Part shown: positions 60,869 through 64,000 of the stretch, in pieces | How positions within the stretch are numbered: the first letter of the stretch is position 1 | How the letters are laid out: each line of letters begins with the position of its first letter | Assembly: GCA_027422505.1 (NCBI GenBank) | Contig: JAPQWV010000018.1 | Span: 18,184,001-18,248,000, forward strand | Direction of reading: 5' to 3' | Source: Craterostigma plantagineum | Taxonomy: Eukaryota; Streptophyta; Magnoliopsida; Lamiales; Linderniaceae | Length of the DNA stretch: 64,000 bases | The notes under the pieces: model-generated | The model's database searches: none | Told to the model about the DNA's origin: nothing | What the model saw: the letters and a program-made list of their open reading frames with translations, nothing else | Program-made: the position numbers and the translations under genes

Positions 60869-61005
60869 GTTTTTACTGTTATTCTTACTTCTTTTTATTT
60901 TTTTTTTATTTTTTTCGCAATTTTTATTGTTACTTTAATTAGTATTATTATTTTTTTAATTAAATATTTTCATTGTTATTTTTATTATTTTGCTTAATCG
61001 AATTT
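60655..61005. repeat. TTA/ATT-rich low-complexity leader
   Basis: About 350 bp dominated by ATTATTATT runs between the primer site and gag. The 151-codon ORF across it is an artefact of composition. Confidence 0.85.
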
Positions 61006-61035
61006 TTTTTGGTCTAGGTACGTGTACTCTGGCGC

Positions 61036-63906
61036 ATGACCCGGAGAAACCATTCGCTACCATTAGTTGAAGGAGATCCGGAGATCGAAAGAACGTTCCG
61101 ACACAACCTACGAGAAAACGCAAGGCGAGTGGAAATGACAGAGCAGAATCGCGACGAGATGCCATTAGCAACGAGAGAACCTCCAATGAGAGAGTTGTGG
61201 AGAAACAACGCCGTAGGGTCGGTCGGCTCAGCGATAGTCCTTCCTCAAGTCCCGAACAACTTTGAGCTGAAACATCATTGGCTTCAAATGCTTCAGACGA
61301 CAGCCCAATACGACGGACTCTCCGAGGAGGATGCCTACAGACACATACGAGACTTCTTATCTGTCACCGACGCAATACGAGTACAAGGCGTAAGCGCCGA
61401 AGCCATCCGACTCTATCTATTTCCATTTTCTCTACGAGGGAACGCGAAGGAGTGGTTTAACTTACTTCCCGAGAGATCTATCACCACTTGGGACCAGATG
61501 CATGCCACCTTCATCAATTATTTCTTTCCACCTTCCAAGGCTCTCAAACTAAAGATGGACCTCACCGCATTCAAGCAAAAGGAGGGCGAAAATCTTTATG
61601 ACGTGTGGACCAGATTCAAGGCGCTCTTGAACCGATTCCCTCAACACGGGATGACGAAAAGCGAACAAATCCAGCGGTTCCACGAGTCACTGAACGACCA
61701 CACTGTACAACTATTAGACGGAGCATGCAATGGAGGTCTGTGTAATCTTAGCGCAACGGAAGGCTGGAATTTGATTGAGGATTATAGCGCTAATAGCTTC
61801 CGGCGCGGGAGTTCTGGCAATAGAGGCAAACCACCGGGAATGTACGACGTCGCTGAAACTACCGCAATCAATGCCAAGTTCGACGCTCTCCAACAACAAA
61901 TGCAAACTTTGATGAATGCGCTCTTGCCTATGAAACCGGCCGTTAATGCTGTCCAATTACAACCCACACCGAGGCCTCCCACAACTATTGCGCCTTCTCA
62001 TTCATATCCGGCGTATATTCCACCATGCACTATATGCGGAGGGAGCCACGATGCAAATCACTGCCCAGCCACTATTCTAACAGAGCAAGTCGATTACATG
62101 GGAAACTACCAAGGTCAGCGAAATTTCGTCCCGAATCGTGTTCATCCTAACCTCGCCTATGGGAATCAACAACAAGCTCCACCGGGATTTCAAAATCAAA
62201 GGTCGCATGGATACCACGGTGGAAATTCCGAAGTTGCCCCTCAAGGTCGCGGTGATAAGTTGGAGGGAATGCTCGAGAAGCTAATGGGAAAGCTCGACTC
62301 TCGCTTGGACAATCAAGAGGCGCGGTTGCAAAACACCGAATCTTCTCTACGAGCCTTGGAGAAACAAGTTGGACAGATTGCCGAATCAATCCAACAACGT
62401 CCTTCCGGTTCATTGCCAAGTTACACCGAGACCAACCCAAAGGACCACCATGTGAAGGCGGTGTCACTTCGCAACGGACGACAGCTCGAGGAAGTACCAA
62501 GGACCAAGGCGAACGTCGAGATCGAGAAGGCGAATGTCGAGATCGAGAAGGCGAATGTCGAGATCGAGAAGGCGAATGTCGAGGACGAGAAGGCCAACAA
62601 GGAGGACGAAGTCAAACCGACTATTAAGGCGTACCAACCAAAGGTCCCGTACCCAGCCAGACTCAAGAAGGAGATAGTAGACGATCAGTTCGGTAAATTT
62701 CTCTCCATTTTCAAAGCATTACATATTAATTTACCGCTTGTCGAGGCTCTTGCACAGATGCCGCGTTGGGCGAAATTCGTCAAGGACTTGGTAACGAACA
62801 AGCGCAAACTCGAAAATATCTCCACCGTTTGCCTTCGAGGGGAATGCTCGGCCATTCTCCAATGCAAGATTCCGAAGAAGCTTAAGGATCCAGGGAGTTT
62901 TACTATACCTTGTCTTATAGGAGATTTAGTTGTTCATAAGGCATTGGCCGATCTAGGTGCTAGTATAAATCTAATGCCTTATTCTATGTTCAAAAGACTA
63001 GGTTTAGGTGAGCCCAAACCCACTAGAATGAGTATTCAGTTAGCCGATAGATCTATCAAGTATCCTAGGGGTATCATCGAGGATGTACTCGTGAAAGTTG
63101 ATAAATTTATAATCCCAGCTGATTTTGTTATTCTTGACATGGAGGAGGATGAGAATATTCCCCTTATTTTAGGAAGACCATTTCTCGCTACCGGGGGAAC
63201 GATGGTCGATGTTCGTAATGGAACATTGACGTTGACTATAGATAGCGAGAAAGTGACCTTTGATATGACAGAGTCGATGAGTAACACCGAAGAGCACGAT
63301 GATAAATGCTATTACATGGATATTATTAATTGGGATAACTTCCTGACTTTGCAGGGACTCTCACAAGCCGACTCACTCTCTTTAGTGCAAGAATTTGAAG
63401 AGCCCGAGGTTGCCTTAACGACGGACGTTCACATAAATGAAGACAACAACATCAAAGACGAGCAACTCGTCAAGGTAAAGACGAGCAACGAAGAAGAAAG
63501 GGAGAAAAGCTCAATCGAGGAACCACCGACGCTCGAACTCAAGCAACTACCCGATCACTTGGAGTATGCATTCTTAGGAGAAAATTCAAAGTTACCCGTC
63601 ATCGTGGCCGCAGATCTAGAAGAGGAGCAGAAAAGCATGCTCTTGGACGTACTAAAAGAACACAAAAAGGCGCTTGCATGGAAGATCTCAGACATTCGAG
63701 GAATTAGCCCAAGCTTTTGCATGCATAAGATCCTCATGGAGGATGAGTACAAACCGGTGGTGCAACCCCAAAGGCGATTGAATCCAAACATGAAAGAAGT
63801 CGTGAAGGCCGAGGTGATTAAGTTGCTCGATGCGGGTGTTATATATCCGATCTCGGATAGCAAGTGGGTGAGCCAGTTCAAGTGGTACCTAAGAAGGGAG
63901 GAATAA
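61036..63906 (+). CDS. Athila gag-protease-RT polyprotein, frameshifted
   Basis: ATG at 61036 (MTRRNHSLPLVEGD). Retrotransposon gag domain at about residues 80-215: AYRHIRDFLSVTDAIR, LRGNAKEWFNLLP, FINYFFPPSKALKLK, DLTAFKQKEGENLYDVWTRF. A knuckle-like CTICGGSHDANHC is near 332. A run of a 7-residue repeat (NVEIEKA) is near 490-520. Protease: ALADLGASINLMPYSMFKRL near 635 and ILGRPFLAT near 713. The RT region starts near 895 (LLDAGVIYPISDSKW). A one-base loss near 63871 ends the frame at 63906. Confidence 0.9.
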   Translation: MTRRNHSLPLVEGDPEIERTFRHNLRENARRVEMTEQNRDEMPLATREPPMRELWRNNAVGSVGSAIVLPQVPNNFELKHHWLQMLQTTAQYDGLSEEDAYRHIRDFLSVTDAIRVQGVSAEAIRLYLFPFSLRGNAKEWFNLLPERSITTWDQMHATFINYFFPPSKALKLKMDLTAFKQKEGENLYDVWTRFKALLNRFPQHGMTKSEQIQRFHESLNDHTVQLLDGACNGGLCNLSATEGWNLIEDYSANSFRRGSSGNRGKPPGMYDVAETTAINAKFDALQQQMQTLMNALLPMKPAVNAVQLQPTPRPPTTIAPSHSYPAYIPPCTICGGSHDANHCPATILTEQVDYMGNYQGQRNFVPNRVHPNLAYGNQQQAPPGFQNQRSHGYHGGNSEVAPQGRGDKLEGMLEKLMGKLDSRLDNQEARLQNTESSLRALEKQVGQIAESIQQRPSGSLPSYTETNPKDHHVKAVSLRNGRQLEEVPRTKANVEIEKANVEIEKANVEIEKANVEDEKANKEDEVKPTIKAYQPKVPYPARLKKEIVDDQFGKFLSIFKALHINLPLVEALAQMPRWAKFVKDLVTNKRKLENISTVCLRGECSAILQCKIPKKLKDPGSFTIPCLIGDLVVHKALADLGASINLMPYSMFKRLGLGEPKPTRMSIQLADRSIKYPRGIIEDVLVKVDKFIIPADFVILDMEEDENIPLILGRPFLATGGTMVDVRNGTLTLTIDSEKVTFDMTESMSNTEEHDDKCYYMDIINWDNFLTLQGLSQADSLSLVQEFEEPEVALTTDVHINEDNNIKDEQLVKVKTSNEEEREKSSIEEPPTLELKQLPDHLEYAFLGENSKLPVIVAADLEEEQKSMLLDVLKEHKKALAWKISDIRGISPSFCMHKILMEDEYKPVVQPQRRLNPNMKEVVKAEVIKLLDAGVIYPISDSKWVSQFKWYLRREE
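62501..62600 (+). repeat. 21-bp coding tandem repeat in gag
   Basis: About four copies of a unit around GCGAATGTCGAGATCGAGAA, encoding NVEIEKA; the last copies are changed to NVEDEKA and NKEDE. In frame, so length can vary without breaking the ORF. Confidence 0.85.
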
Positions 63907-64000
63907 CTGTAGTGCCCAATGAGAAGAATGAGTTAATTCCGACGAGAACCGTCACGGGGTGGCGCGTTTGCATCGACTATCGAAAGTTAAACGATGCGAC
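63872..64000 (+). pseudogene. Athila RT, continuation in the shifted frame
   Basis: Resumes RT fingers (VQVVPKKGGITVV, TRTVTGWRVCIDYRKL) one frame away from the upstream ORF and runs off the window edge. Confidence 0.8.

Larger units (their letters stand above)
58857..64000 (+). mobile_element. Athila-type Ty3/gypsy element, 5' part
   Basis: 5' LTR, tRNA-Asp-type primer site, long leader and gag-pol up to the start of RT; the rest is outside the window. Long LTR, PBS and DLGAS protease are typical of Athila. Inserted in the array's palindrome zone; the target duplication predicted from the left flank is CTCAT. Confidence 0.9.

Noticed and set aside
60542..60997. 151-codon ORF in the Athila leader
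   Set aside because: Composed of Ile/Tyr/Phe codons from ATT/TTA runs and covers the LTR end and primer site.

Overview
The window is nuclear DNA of a flowering plant, most likely a eudicot. Evidence: a family-1 plant glycosyltransferase, intron-containing formin and DEG-type protease remnants with GT-AG splice sites, Ty1/copia and Ty3/gypsy elements of plant lineages (Tat, Athila), and hAT and CACTA-like sequences. Nothing in the sequence fixes the species. Almost all of the 64 kb is transposon or repeat. The only gene that looks intact is the 3' part of a UDP-glycosyltransferase at the left edge.

Layout. 2-880: UGT73-like gene, cut by the window edge. 972-12173: a Tat-lineage Ty3/gypsy element on the minus strand with matching 5-bp target duplications (AATGT). 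It has lost protease and the RT core but carries two diverged antisense ORFs with introns. 12276-18111: a ~530-bp hAT element (8-bp duplication ATTTTATA) that was later entered by a Ty1/copia element (12700-17981, duplication GGTTT) whose two 642-bp LTRs look identical. 18648-30704: exons of a plant formin FH2 domain, broken by a gag-only LTR element, a hAT element sitting inside an exon (duplication GTTTTGTA), a decayed minus-strand copia element (21761-28741, duplication CGAAG) and a long-TIR Mutator-like MITE. 31420-33985: a hAT-like MITE and a DEG9-like serine protease pseudogene. 35515-36242: a near-perfect ~300-bp-arm palindrome.

The most unusual part is 36426-58856. After a CACTA-type terminus comes a ~22.4-kb tandem array of ten units of about 1.95-2.5 kb. 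Each unit is packed with short palindromes built on a GGCGAC core (two families), a TATA box with leader, and 3-5 copies of a 156-bp monomer. Two unit types alternate, which gives a ~4.5-kb higher-order repeat. No ORF in it looks real. It resembles an amplified CACTA subterminal region turned into a macrosatellite, and I do not recognise it as a described family.

58857-64000: an Athila-type Ty3/gypsy element inserted into the end of the array: complete 5' LTR, tRNA-Asp-type primer site, gag-protease and the start of RT, leaving the window. Overall this reads as a decayed gene region buried by successive, datable insertions next to a satellite-like block, as in pericentromeric or knob-like heterochromatin (inference).
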